38,082 bases of DNA, taken from NCBI GenBank assembly GCA_947478465.1, contig CANJWH010000028.1, positions 1 to 38,082 on the forward strand, written 5' to 3'. The notes beneath the pieces are model-generated. The model searched no databases. It was not told the DNA's origin and was given only the letters and a program-made list of their open reading frames with translations. Below, one piece after another: positions 1 to 7,959 of this stretch (its first letter is position 1; the number at the start of each line of letters is the position of its first letter). The translations under genes were made by a program, and so were the position numbers. Source of the stretch: Bacteroidota bacterium. Lineage in GTDB: Bacteria; Bacteroidota; Bacteroidia; SXHM01.

Positions 1-897
1 ATCGCAGCCCATAGAATGCAGGCTGAAATGTTTGAAAGCAGTTTTTCCTGTTTCAGTAAAAGTTCCGTTCTGATTATTTATGAATAAGTAATCAGGCTCT
101 TTCATATCGTTGCTTACATAAATATCCGGCCAGCCATCAAGGTTTATATCGGAACAAACAACACCAAGACTTAAGGCATCTTTTTGAGTGATACCAGAAC
201 TTACAGTAACATCCTGAAACTTATTATTTCCTAGATTATGATACAATCTATTAAAACCTATTTGTTCACTTCCTGTTTTGGAAAGATTAACACCTAACTC
301 AAAAATGTGATTGTTATTGATGACAAATACATCCAGTAATCCATCACGGTCGTAATCAAAAAAAGATGCGTGAATGGAAACACCCTTATCATCTAAACCA
401 TATTCAGCAGCCTTTTCAGAAAAGGTAAGGTTGCAGTTATTTATGAATAACAGGTTGCTTAACTTATCAGAGGCTGTGCTATTTAATCCTGAGCGACAAA
501 CATAAATATCCAACAAACCATCTGCATTTACATCTGCCATAGCAACTCCGGTATTCCAGCCGTCAAGCGCTTCTACACCTGCAGATATTGTGATATCCTG
601 AAATTTTAAATCACCTTTATTCAAATATAACTTATTGCCTACCTCGTTTCCTGAAAAATAAATATCCTGCAAGCCATCGTTATTGATGTCACCGATTGCA
701 ACACCGCCACCGTTCCAGTGATTGGGATGGTTCAGAGCATTAAAATCTTCGGTATCCTTAACAGTGTTTGTAAAAGTTATTCCCGATTGAATTTGATTCT
801 GCAGTGTAAATAACTGCTTATTTTTATTCTGTGCCGAAGAATTAAAAAAACAAAACAACAGAAAAGAACTAATTGCAAAGACTTTGTTTTTGTTCAT
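1..897 (-). CDS. Partial secreted FG-GAP/VCBS repeat protein (CRTAC1/UnbV-like)
   Basis: The frame is open from an ATG at 897 to the window edge, giving the first 299 residues; the C-terminus is missing. Residues 1-22 form a Sec signal peptide (MNKNK, hydrophobic core, ending SSAQ). Behind it come at least four FG-GAP-type calcium-binding loops: GDINNDGLQD, ADVNADGLLD, FDYDRDGLLD and SDINLDGWPD. This spacing is typical of VCBS/FG-GAP beta-propellers, often with an ASPIC/UnbV C-terminal domain in Bacteroidota. Such proteins are exported and their substrates are mostly unknown. The gene starts 11 nt behind the helicase-nuclease stop at 909 on the same strand, so the two are probably co-transcribed. 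The family call is firm; a C-terminal sorting domain cannot be judged. Confidence 0.85.
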   Translation of the reverse strand, partial: MNKNKVFAISSFLLFCFFNSSAQNKNKQLFTLQNQIQSGITFTNTVKDTEDFNALNHPNHWNGGGVAIGDINNDGLQDIYFSGNEVGNKLYLNKGDLKFQDITISAGVEALDGWNTGVAMADVNADGLLDIYVCRSGLNSTASDKLSNLLFINNCNLTFSEKAAEYGLDDKGVSIHASFFDYDRDGLLDVFVINNNHIFELGVNLSKTGSEQIGFNRLYHNLGNNKFQDVTVSSGITQKDALSLGVVCSDINLDGWPDIYVSNDMKEPDYLFINNQNGTFTETGKTAFKHFSLHSMGCD

Positions 898-908
898 TAA
901 AAGAACCA

Positions 909-3900
909 TTAAATACTTTCGGTGTAAATTAATTGCTCATTAACATTTTCAAATCCCATCTCTTTTAATTTCTCTGCATACTGTGCTAATTGTTCCTGAT
1001 GCTCGGTTTTTTGTTTTCCTGTTTTAAAATCAATCACTGTCGCCTGTTTGCCATTGATAATAACTCTGTCGGGACGAAGCCAGGTGCCGTCAGTCAATAG
1101 GATATCTGCTTCTGTTTTTATAGTAAGACCTTCAGCAAAGAGCGGTTTTATTTCAGGCTTGTTGAGCAATGCAACAATTTTCTCTTCCAGTATTTTTTTT
1201 TTCTTCCGCTTTTATCAGACCATCATTTTTCATTGCTGACAAAACAGGTTGAATATCGCTCTCTGTAAATATCTGTGAGATGGCCGTGTGAAATAAATTT
1301 CCCCATGTTATTCCCAAATCTTCTTCCCACAGTTTTTTTGAATTACGGCTAATTAAGAGTTTCTCGCGCCAGTCAGATGAAATCAGTTGTTCTAGCCGGT
1401 ATGCGTTTTCTTTTGTTTCTGTTTTTGAAACATATTTTACATCTGTTCCAAAACTGTACGTATACTTTTCGGGCTGCCATTCCTTCTTGTTTTCCAGCCA
1501 CGCTTTCAATGCGTAGGGAATAGATGAGATAGAATCTTTTTCTTTATCGGGTAAAGGCGAAAGCACATACAATCTGCTTACAGGTCGCGTGAACGCAACA
1601 TACAACAGATTAAGAAAATCAAGTGTAGTTTTACTTACTTCGGCAGTGTAGTCGTCAGCGAAATCTGTTTGTTCCAGTGTTTTGTTAGACCCAACCAGCG
1701 CTGTTTTCATGGGAGCCAGTTCTTTCTTTTCTGATGTGTTTAACCAAAGTATTGAGCGCTTAACATCAACTTCATCTTCGGCAAAAGGATAGATGACCGC
1801 AGGAAATTCCAGTCCTTTTGATTTGTGAATGGTCATTACATTCACCGCGTTAATCCCCTGCGGAACAACGATGGATATTTTATTTTTCTTTTTCTCCCAC
1901 CATTGCAGAAACTCACCGGGGTCGTTAGTGTTGCGTGAAGTGTAAGAGTGAATAGTGTCTAAGAAAAACTGTATATATGGGTCGGGCAGAGAATTAAAAA
2001 ATGCAGCGGTCATTTTCTCAAATACTTCATACAAAGGATATTTCAACAACGTATTAGCTTGAAGTTGCGGATGATGCTCCGTTAAATATTTATTCAGATT
2101 TCCGGCTACTGATTTCTTTAAATAATACAAAGTCTCTGCTTCGGCAATATTGTCTTTGCTATTGTATAAAAAACGCAGTAATGAAATGAGGAAATTAACT
2201 TCTGCTGATTGCGAGAGCAACAATGATTCAGAAGAAATAACATTCACCTCATGTTCCAGCAGGTAGCGGGCTATTTCAGATGCGTGTGTGTTTTTGCGGG
2301 TAAGTATGGCAATGTCTTTTAGCTGAAATCCATTGGCAACCAGTTCATCAATTACAGATTTAGTTTTTACAAAAACATTTTGATGATACTCTTCGTCATC
2401 AACAATAAAATCAAGCGTTACTAAACCACCTGTGTTTTTCTCTTCGGCTTTCTGACTGTGGTTGTCATAAATTACGCTGTAGCTTCCGCTAATCTTTGAG
2501 GAGATAAACGAAAAGAAATCGTTGTTAAAATTCACAACTTCCACTTTACTGCGATAATTAGAATCCAACTGACGCAACTCAATATTGCGCTCTAAGGTTT
2601 GTTGCCGCTGTACAATCAGTTCGGGAAAAATGCCTTCATTGTCTTTGCTTGCTTTTTCAAGCAGTGCAGGTGTTAGAAATATCTGCGGCAGTTGGGTAAA
2701 CTGTTCAACTCTCCCACCCCGCCAGCGGTAGATAGCTTGCTTGCCATCGCCCACCACCATATTAAACTGTTTTAACGCCAGTGATTCATCAAGCAGTGGC
2801 AAGAGGTTGAGCCATTGCAATACCGAAGTATCCTGAAATTCATCAACCAGGTAATGCTTGTAGCGTTGCCCAATGCGCTCGTAAATAAACGGTGCTGGTT
2901 CATACATTACGACACCCGAAATCAGTCGATTGAATTCCGAAATATGAACGGTGTTATTCAGCGTTTTTATTTCGCTTAATATCTTTTCAACTTCACTTAA
3001 AACGCTCACAGCATAAAGGTTCTTAGCCACCAACTCATACAACAGATAATCGCGGTGGTATTTTTCTTTTGCAGATTGCAGTTGCTGATAACATTCTAAA
3101 AGCAAGGGCGCAATGCCGTCAATACTTGCTTTTATATTGTCAGTTTTTTTATCTGTGTACCAGATGCCTTCACCTACTGCTTTCTGAACGTAGGTGTTCC
3201 CTTCAATTTTTTCTAGATTAAGTTCCGAAATTTTTTTAAAATAATTGCCGATTCCTGTTTTGCCGTAGTAAAAATCATCCAACGATATTCCTTCATCGGC
3301 AATTATTTTCAGTGCTTCCTGCGCAATACCTTTCAGCATATTTCCATACTTGCTGCAAAAGGCTGCGCTGTTTTTGCGTACGTTTTCAAAATCTGACGGA
3401 GTAAGATTTTTCAGTTCTTCAACGTGCAGGTGACCTTCTTCGTCAAATAAAATCTTAGAAAGCTGAAAAATGCTGTGCTCTATGCGCCAGTCTTTATCTT
3501 CATCGGCACGCAGCTCGGCAAACTCAACAAGTGTTTTGGTAAGAGCTTCATCGCTACCTGCTTTTTGCAAAAGGATATCAATGGCTTCTGTAAGCAATTC
3601 ATCCGATTCCACTTCCACGTTAAAAGTAACTGGCAGGCGCATATCGTGGGCAAAAGTGGCAAGGATGCGATGCGTAAACTTATCAATGGTGCTGATGCTG
3701 AAATCGGAATAGTTATGCAGAATGTGCGAAAGCAATTTGGCGGCACGATGAGCAAGCTCGGCATCTTCCAGTTTTAAATTGGTTTTCAGTTCTTCTTTTA
3801 GAGGGTCGGATATTCGATGTCCGATGTCGGGTGTTGCCAACACTGCCAACTTCTTCAGCACACGGTCTTTCATTTCGTCTGCCGCTTTGTTGGTAAAGGT

Positions 3901-4023
3901 TATAGCAAGTATATGACGAAAATAATCAGGCTCAGGCGAAGCCAGTGCCAGTTGCAGATACTCGCGCACCAGCGTATAGGTTTTGCCCGAGCCGGCAGAA
4001 GATTTATAAACGAAGAAACTCAC
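909..4023 (-). CDS. AddA/RecB-like UvrD-family helicase-nuclease, frame broken at an A10 run
   Basis: A superfamily 1 helicase with a RecB-type nuclease, expected to process DNA ends for recombination. The start is GTG at 4023. Visible motifs in order: Walker A SSAGSGKT (about residues 8-15), Walker B LVDEFQDT, RGGRVEQF, DSNYRSK, MTIHKSKGLEF and LLYVAFTRP. The nuclease begins with the histidine motif GNLFHTA. The first frame ends at 1153 after a run of ten A on the coding strand (plus-strand T at 1193-1202). The rest of the nuclease, with PDRV, VIDFKTGK and QLAQY motifs, lies in the +1 frame and ends at 909. Joined, the product is about 1,035 residues, normal for the family. The break is a homopolymer sequencing error, a real mutation, or a slippage site. 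No AddB partner is adjacent. Confidence 0.85.
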
Positions 4024-4037
4024 AGCGTAAAATTATT

Positions 4038-4045
4038 TAATTTCG
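4038..4045 (+). promoter_or_regulatory. Possible -7 element (TAATTTCG) for the peroxiredoxin gene
   Basis: TAATTTCG matches the Bacteroidota -7 consensus TAnnTTTG with one change (TTCG, which is common). It would give a leader of roughly 70 nt. No TTG is visible at the expected -33 distance, so this is a weak call. Confidence 0.3.
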
Positions 4046-4123
4046 CCCCGCTCAAACAATTCCATTTTGAAATTGTTGAAAACAAAAAACAATAATTTAA
4101 CAACAATAAACACAAATAAAACA

Positions 4124-4756
4124 ATGTCAGTATTAGTAGGAAAAAAAGCGCCTGAGTTCAAGGCAAAAGCAGTTATCAATGGCGGTGAAATCGTTGACGG
4201 TTTTTCGTTAAGCCAATACATAGGAAAACAACACGTGGTGTTTTTCTTTTACCCTAAGGATTTCACATTTGTGTGTCCAACTGAGTTACATGCTTTTCAG
4301 GAAGCGTTGGGTGAATTTGAAAAACGTAATGTAGCAGTAGTAGCCTGCTCAACCGATAGCGAACAAAGCCACTGGGGCTGGTTGCAGATGGAGAAAAAAG
4401 CAGGCGGTATCAAAGGTATCACTTACCCGATTGTTGCCGATACTACCAAAACTATCGCTACTAATTTTGGTGTTCTGTTTGGCGATTACGACAGCAATGA
4501 GAAAGGTGACTTAATTGCAACAGGACCTATGATTGCTTTCCGCGGCTTGTTCTTAATTGACAAAACAGGCGAGGTAAAACATCAGGTGGTAAACCATTTT
4601 CCATTAGGCCGCAGCGTTGACGAAACATTGCGTATGGTAGATGCACTGCAGTATTTTGAAGAAAACGGTGAGGTTTGTCCTGCCAACTGGAGCAAAGGCA
4701 AAGCAGCCATGAAAGAAAGCCATGCAGGTGTGGCAGATTATTTGGCGAAACACTAA
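4124..4756 (+). CDS. Typical 2-Cys peroxiredoxin (AhpC/Prx1 family)
   Basis: Thiol peroxidase of 210 residues reducing hydrogen peroxide and organic hydroperoxides in the cytosol. The peroxidatic cysteine is C51 in FTFVCPTELHAF and the resolving cysteine is C185 in GEVCPANW; both are intact. A frame-matched ATG exists 57 nt upstream at 4067, but its 19 extra residues are Asn/Lys/Thr-rich and fall outside the family's N-terminus, so the start before SVLVGKKAPEF is preferred. The gene stands alone, divergent from the helicase-nuclease and closed by a strong terminator. No AhpF-like reductase is next to it, so electrons probably come from thioredoxin. Confidence 0.93.
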   Translation: MSVLVGKKAPEFKAKAVINGGEIVDGFSLSQYIGKQHVVFFFYPKDFTFVCPTELHAFQEALGEFEKRNVAVVACSTDSEQSHWGWLQMEKKAGGIKGITYPIVADTTKTIATNFGVLFGDYDSNEKGDLIATGPMIAFRGLFLIDKTGEVKHQVVNHFPLGRSVDETLRMVDALQYFEENGEVCPANWSKGKAAMKESHAGVADYLAKH

Positions 4757-4768
4757 ACCACCCCCTGA

Positions 4769-4791
4769 CCCCTCCTTGAAAAAAGGAGGGG
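4769..4791. repeat. Short hairpin repeat, CCCCTCCTT / AAGGAGGGG
   Basis: A perfect 9-bp inverted repeat with a 5-nt loop lies between the peroxiredoxin stop and its terminator. This C-rich/G-rich hairpin resembles a dispersed intergenic repeat common in Bacteroidota genomes (from memory). Confidence 0.6.
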
Positions 4792-4795
4792 GTGC

Positions 4796-4833
4796 AAAAA
4801 GCCCTGTCCTGAGTAATCGGGACGGGGCTTTTT
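4796..4833 (+). terminator. Rho-independent terminator after the peroxiredoxin gene
   Basis: The left arm AAAAAGCCCTGTCCTGA pairs over 17 positions (two G-T wobbles) with TCGGGACGGGGCTTTTT around a GTAA loop. It is followed by a T-rich tail. The A-rich and T-rich flanks are symmetric, so it could act in both directions. Confidence 0.85.
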
Positions 4834-4837
4834 GTTT

Positions 4838-5026
4838 TTAACGAAGTGATTTGATTGAGGAATGAAGTCATTTGATTGAGTGAGGAAGTCGTTTGATTGA
4901 GTAGAGAACCGATATGATTGACCGAAGAAGTGGTTTGATTGACCGTGAGACCGATTTGATTGACTTAACAAGTGGTATGATTGACCTTGAAACCGATTTG
5001 ATTGGCCGAAGGAGCGGTTTGATTGA
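4838..5026. repeat. Nine-copy 21-bp tandem array with 42-bp higher-order pattern
   Basis: Nine exact-length 21-bp units each end in T(T/A)TGATTG(A/G), at 4850, 4871, 4892, 4913, 4934, 4955, 4976, 4997 and 5018. The 12 bases before each core vary. From the fourth unit their last five bases alternate strictly between ACCGA and AGTGG/AGCGG, giving a 42-bp super-period. The array fills most of the only gene-free stretch above 300 bp (4757-5088), upstream of the kelch-like gene. The unit is not palindromic. Because 21 is divisible by three, reading frames stay open through it by default. Confidence 0.95.
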
Positions 5027-5065
5027 GTTAATTAACCTGAAATCTATTGAAAGAGAGAAATTTAG

Positions 5066-5073
5066 TACGTTTG
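5066..5073 (+). promoter_or_regulatory. Probable -7 promoter element TACGTTTG for the kelch-like gene
   Basis: TACGTTTG is an exact match to TAnnTTTG. It lies 15 nt before the ATG at 5089. A TTG at 5047-5049 sits 16 nt upstream, slightly close for a -33 box. It would give a very short leader. Confidence 0.5.
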
Positions 5074-5088
5074 GGGTAAGCTAAGCCA

Positions 5089-6324
5089 ATGAAAAAACTA
5101 CTCCAATTTATTTTCCTTTTATGTTCATCAGTTACTTTTGCTCAGGGAACATGGACTCAAAAAGCAAATTTTGAAGGAACTAAAAGAGCAGATGCAGTAA
5201 GCTTTAGTATCGGGACAAAAGGATACATAGTAACTGGCCAGGATGCCGATTCTTTGCGTAGCGATTTTTGGGAATGGGATCAGGCAACGGATACCTGGAC
5301 CGAAAAAGCAAGATTTCCCGGAACAGCCCGCTCTGGTGCTTCTGGCTTTTCTATTGGTACAAAAGGATATATAGGAACAGGTTTGGATGCGGATACACTA
5401 CGAAGTGATTTTTGGGAATGGGACCAGGCAACTGACTCATGGATTCAAAAAGCCAATTTTGGTGGAACTGCAAGGTATTTCGCAGTTGGGTTTTCAATAG
5501 GAGATAAAGGGTATATTGGTACTGGAAATGGTTTTGGACCTGGGGAAGGTAATACTAAAGATTTTTGGGAATATGATCCCACAACAGATATCTGGACTCA
5601 AAAAACTGATTTTGGTGGCGTGGATAGATTACAAGCAACAGGATTTTCAATCGGGCAAAAGGGATATATTATTTTCGGTGGAGATGGACAGTATGGTTAT
5701 TATTATACTGATTTCTGGGAATGGGACCAAATGACTGATACCTGGACTGAAAAAAATTTTATACCAGCAGTTCATCCTGAACCTACAGCAAGACTTAGAC
5801 CTATTAGTTTTGTAATAGGTACCAAAGGGTATGTTGGAACCGGATGGTACATGTGTGGATTAAGTTGCAGTTTAACATGCAATGATATTTGGGAATGGAA
5901 CCAAGATACCGAAACATGGACAGCAAAAGAAACCATTCCAGAACTCACAAGAAGTTCCTCTGTTGGTTTTTCAATAGGTGACAGAGGTTATATAGGAATC
6001 GGCTATTCTTCTACCTCTCTTATAAATGATCTATGGGAATATTGCGATGATTGCACTGTGAACATTGATGAATTAGATACTAATAAAAGCGTTTCTGTTT
6101 TCCCCAATCCCGCTTCCACTTCTATCACCCTGAGCGTAATCGAAGGTCTAACACTAAATACACAATTAAAAATCATGAATGCCCAGGGGCAGCTTGTTCA
6201 GCAATTATCCATTGTCAATTATCCATTATCAATTGATATCAGCCAACTCAACCCTGGCCTCTACTACCTCACCCTTCAAAGCAACGAAAGCGTAGCCACC
6301 AAAAAGTTTGAAGTAATCAGGTAA
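5089..6324 (+). CDS. Secreted kelch-like propeller protein with T9SS sorting domain
   Basis: 411 residues. Residues 1-19 are a signal peptide ending TFAQ. Six kelch-like units follow (about 20-330), each with a GFSIG.KGYIGTG strand, a DFWEWD turn and a TWT.K strand, consistent with a six-bladed propeller. Residues 335-411 form a T9SS type A sorting domain beginning VSVFPNPAST and ending KKFEVIR. The protein is therefore expected to cross the outer membrane and be released or attached to the surface. The substrate is unknown. Residues 373-382 (LSIVNYPLSI) are encoded by a dispersed DNA repeat (6204-6220 and following). Its stop overlaps the next start by one base. Confidence 0.88.
   Translation: MKKLLQFIFLLCSSVTFAQGTWTQKANFEGTKRADAVSFSIGTKGYIVTGQDADSLRSDFWEWDQATDTWTEKARFPGTARSGASGFSIGTKGYIGTGLDADTLRSDFWEWDQATDSWIQKANFGGTARYFAVGFSIGDKGYIGTGNGFGPGEGNTKDFWEYDPTTDIWTQKTDFGGVDRLQATGFSIGQKGYIIFGGDGQYGYYYTDFWEWDQMTDTWTEKNFIPAVHPEPTARLRPISFVIGTKGYVGTGWYMCGLSCSLTCNDIWEWNQDTETWTAKETIPELTRSSSVGFSIGDRGYIGIGYSSTSLINDLWEYCDDCTVNIDELDTNKSVSVFPNPASTSITLSVIEGLTLNTQLKIMNAQGQLVQQLSIVNYPLSIDISQLNPGLYYLTLQSNESVATKKFEVIR
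6204..6220 (+). repeat. Dispersed repeat copy inside a sorting-domain coding sequence
   Basis: ATTATCCATTGTCAATT occurs here in frame and again, reverse-complemented, at 18771-18787. The flanks continue with related CAATTATCCATTATC text, so the element is longer than the exact match. Confidence 0.75.
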
Positions 6325-6581
6325 TGTCATTTCAAAAAGCCTTTAAACGCGAGTTGCAGGTTGCCTTTTCAAAGGAGTCGCAACCTGTATGGTTCCGTAT
6401 TGTAAAATACATACTGCTAGGCTGTGTTATCTGGTTCTTTTGGGGAACAAACACGCTTTGGAATATTTTGGTTGTGCTTTTTTTCGTTGCCATGTTGTTG
6501 CATTTTTGGTATCGCTACAAAACAAACGGCTGGAGAAAAAGCTATGGCATGTGGAAGCATGAGCGTGATAGAAGAACTTAG
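6324..6581 (+). CDS. Small two-helix membrane protein, unknown function
   Basis: 85 residues. A basic N-terminus (SFQKAFKREL) is followed by two hydrophobic segments, about residues 25-42 (VKYILLGCVIWFFWG) and 46-62 (LWNILVVLFFVAMLLHFWY). The tail is basic (KHERDRRT). I do not recognise a family. The ATG overlaps the kelch-gene stop (TAATG), so translation is probably coupled. The TAG stop lies inside the inverted repeat that begins at 6578, so the last residues may have been set by the repeat. Composition and coupling favour a real gene. Confidence 0.7.
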   Translation: MSFQKAFKRELQVAFSKESQPVWFRIVKYILLGCVIWFFWGTNTLWNILVVLFFVAMLLHFWYRYKTNGWRKSYGMWKHERDRRT

Positions 6582-6645
6582 CCAAATAGGCAAATAGGGG
6601 TTAGTAAACACGAGATTGCTACTTGCCTAACTCCTATTTGGCTAA
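6578..6645. repeat. Inverted repeat (TTAGCCAAATAGG family) between convergent genes
   Basis: TTAGCCAAATAGG at 6578-6590 is the perfect reverse complement of CCTATTTGGCTAA at 6633-6645. Eleven of its bases (TAGCCAAATAG) recur at 21390-21400, so it belongs to a dispersed family. It lies between convergent genes and could act as a bidirectional terminator. Confidence 0.85.
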
Positions 6646-6653
6646 CTCCTAAG

Positions 6654-7838
6654 CTATCCCACCTGCAACACCAAGCCCTTCAAATATTGCCCTTCAGGAT
6701 GAAAGATATTAGTAGGATGATCAGCCGGCTGGCTCATATGATGCAGAATACGAACCTTGCGTTTGGCATCAATGGCGGCAGCCATAACAGTACTTTCAAA
6801 CAAAGAGCGGTCAACCGCCTGTGAGCAAGAGAAGGTAAATATTATTCCACCAGATTTTATTTTGCGGATAGCACTTTCGTTCAGTCTGCGGTAGCCTTGT
6901 ACAGCATTGTGCTTTGCCTTCTGGTGTTTTGCAAAAGCAGGAGGGTCAAGGATAATAATATCAAAATTATCGGCAGCAGTTTTCATATATTCCTGCACAT
7001 CGCCTACATGCGAAAGGTGCATTTTTTCGTCAAAGCCGTTGAGCAATACATTCTGATTGGTCCAGTCAATGGCCTTGCGCGAGGCATCTACTGAAACCAC
7101 CCAGGAAGCGCCTGCTTTTAAAGCATAAACCGAGAAACCGCCCGAGTAACAAAAGGTGTTCAACACACGTTTGCCTTTTGAGTAGTTGCCAAGCAGTTTG
7201 CGGTTTTCGCGTTGGTCAATAAAAAAACCGGTCTTCTGCCCTTCTTCCCAGTTTACATAAAACCGGTTGCCGTTTTCGGCAACATCGTTAGTTTCGTTTT
7301 TACCGAAAACGTAATTCGATTCAGACTTTACTATTTCTTCGTTTTTACCGTGAAGAGTTTCTTCGCTTTTGTCATAAACCGCTTTCAGTTTATCACCAAA
7401 AACAGTTTGCAATGCTTCGGAAATAAGCGCAAGATTATCGTGAATAAAAAACGAGTGTGCCTGCACTACTGCAGTGCCGTTATAAAAATCAATAATCAAA
7501 CCGGGAATACCATCTCCTTCTGCATTCAAAAGACGATAAACGGTGGTAGCTGTACTTTCGCTTAAACCAATTTGCTGGCGCAGTTGATAAGCGTCAGCAA
7601 TTTTTCGTTTCCAGAAATTAAGATTTATCTCGGTTTGTTCAAATGATAAAATACGCACAGCTATTGAACCTTGAGAGCAATAACCTGTTCCCAGGTATTC
7701 GCCCGAAGTGGAAAACACTTCGGCTACATCGCCATCAGCTACTTTTTCGCTGCGTTCAGAAATAGCTCCCGAAAAAACCCAGGGGTGAAAACGTTTGAGT
7801 GAATGTTCTTTGCCTTTATTGAGAATAATCTTTTTCAT
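6654..7838 (-). CDS. rlmI: RlmI-like 23S rRNA m5C methyltransferase
   Basis: 394 residues, the usual length for the RlmI/YccW family. It uses SAM to methylate a cytosine of 23S rRNA. The N-terminal PUA domain (about 2-75) contains RFHPWVFSGAI. The central segment has NAEGDGIPGLIIDFY. The Rossmann domain has KTGFFIDQRENR, motif I LNTFCYSGGFS, motif IV DIIILDPPAF and the motif VI catalytic cysteine in FTFSCSQ. It converges with the small membrane protein across an inverted repeat and diverges from the fibre-like gene at 7960. The family is certain; the exact target base is inferred from E. coli RlmI. Confidence 0.88.
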   Translation of the reverse strand: MKKIILNKGKEHSLKRFHPWVFSGAISERSEKVADGDVAEVFSTSGEYLGTGYCSQGSIAVRILSFEQTEINLNFWKRKIADAYQLRQQIGLSESTATTVYRLLNAEGDGIPGLIIDFYNGTAVVQAHSFFIHDNLALISEALQTVFGDKLKAVYDKSEETLHGKNEEIVKSESNYVFGKNETNDVAENGNRFYVNWEEGQKTGFFIDQRENRKLLGNYSKGKRVLNTFCYSGGFSVYALKAGASWVVSVDASRKAIDWTNQNVLLNGFDEKMHLSHVGDVQEYMKTAADNFDIIILDPPAFAKHQKAKHNAVQGYRRLNESAIRKIKSGGIIFTFSCSQAVDRSLFESTVMAAAIDAKRKVRILHHMSQPADHPTNIFHPEGQYLKGLVLQVG

Positions 7839-7959
7839 GGCGCGAAGTTATAGTATTGATAAATAGGTGTTGATAAATTCTAACAGGTGAATATCGATAA
7901 ACAGCATATCTAAACGCAACAATAGCGTAGAAAGATTATAAATAAGTAAACCTGAGAGC

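Noticed and set aside
4067-4123. 19-residue N-terminal extension of the peroxiredoxin
   Set aside because: Low-complexity Asn/Lys/Thr residues outside the conserved family start.
4838-5026. CRISPR array
   Set aside because: Units are 21 bp with a 9-bp core and 12-bp variable parts that alternate among few types. Spacers of normal length and cas genes are absent.
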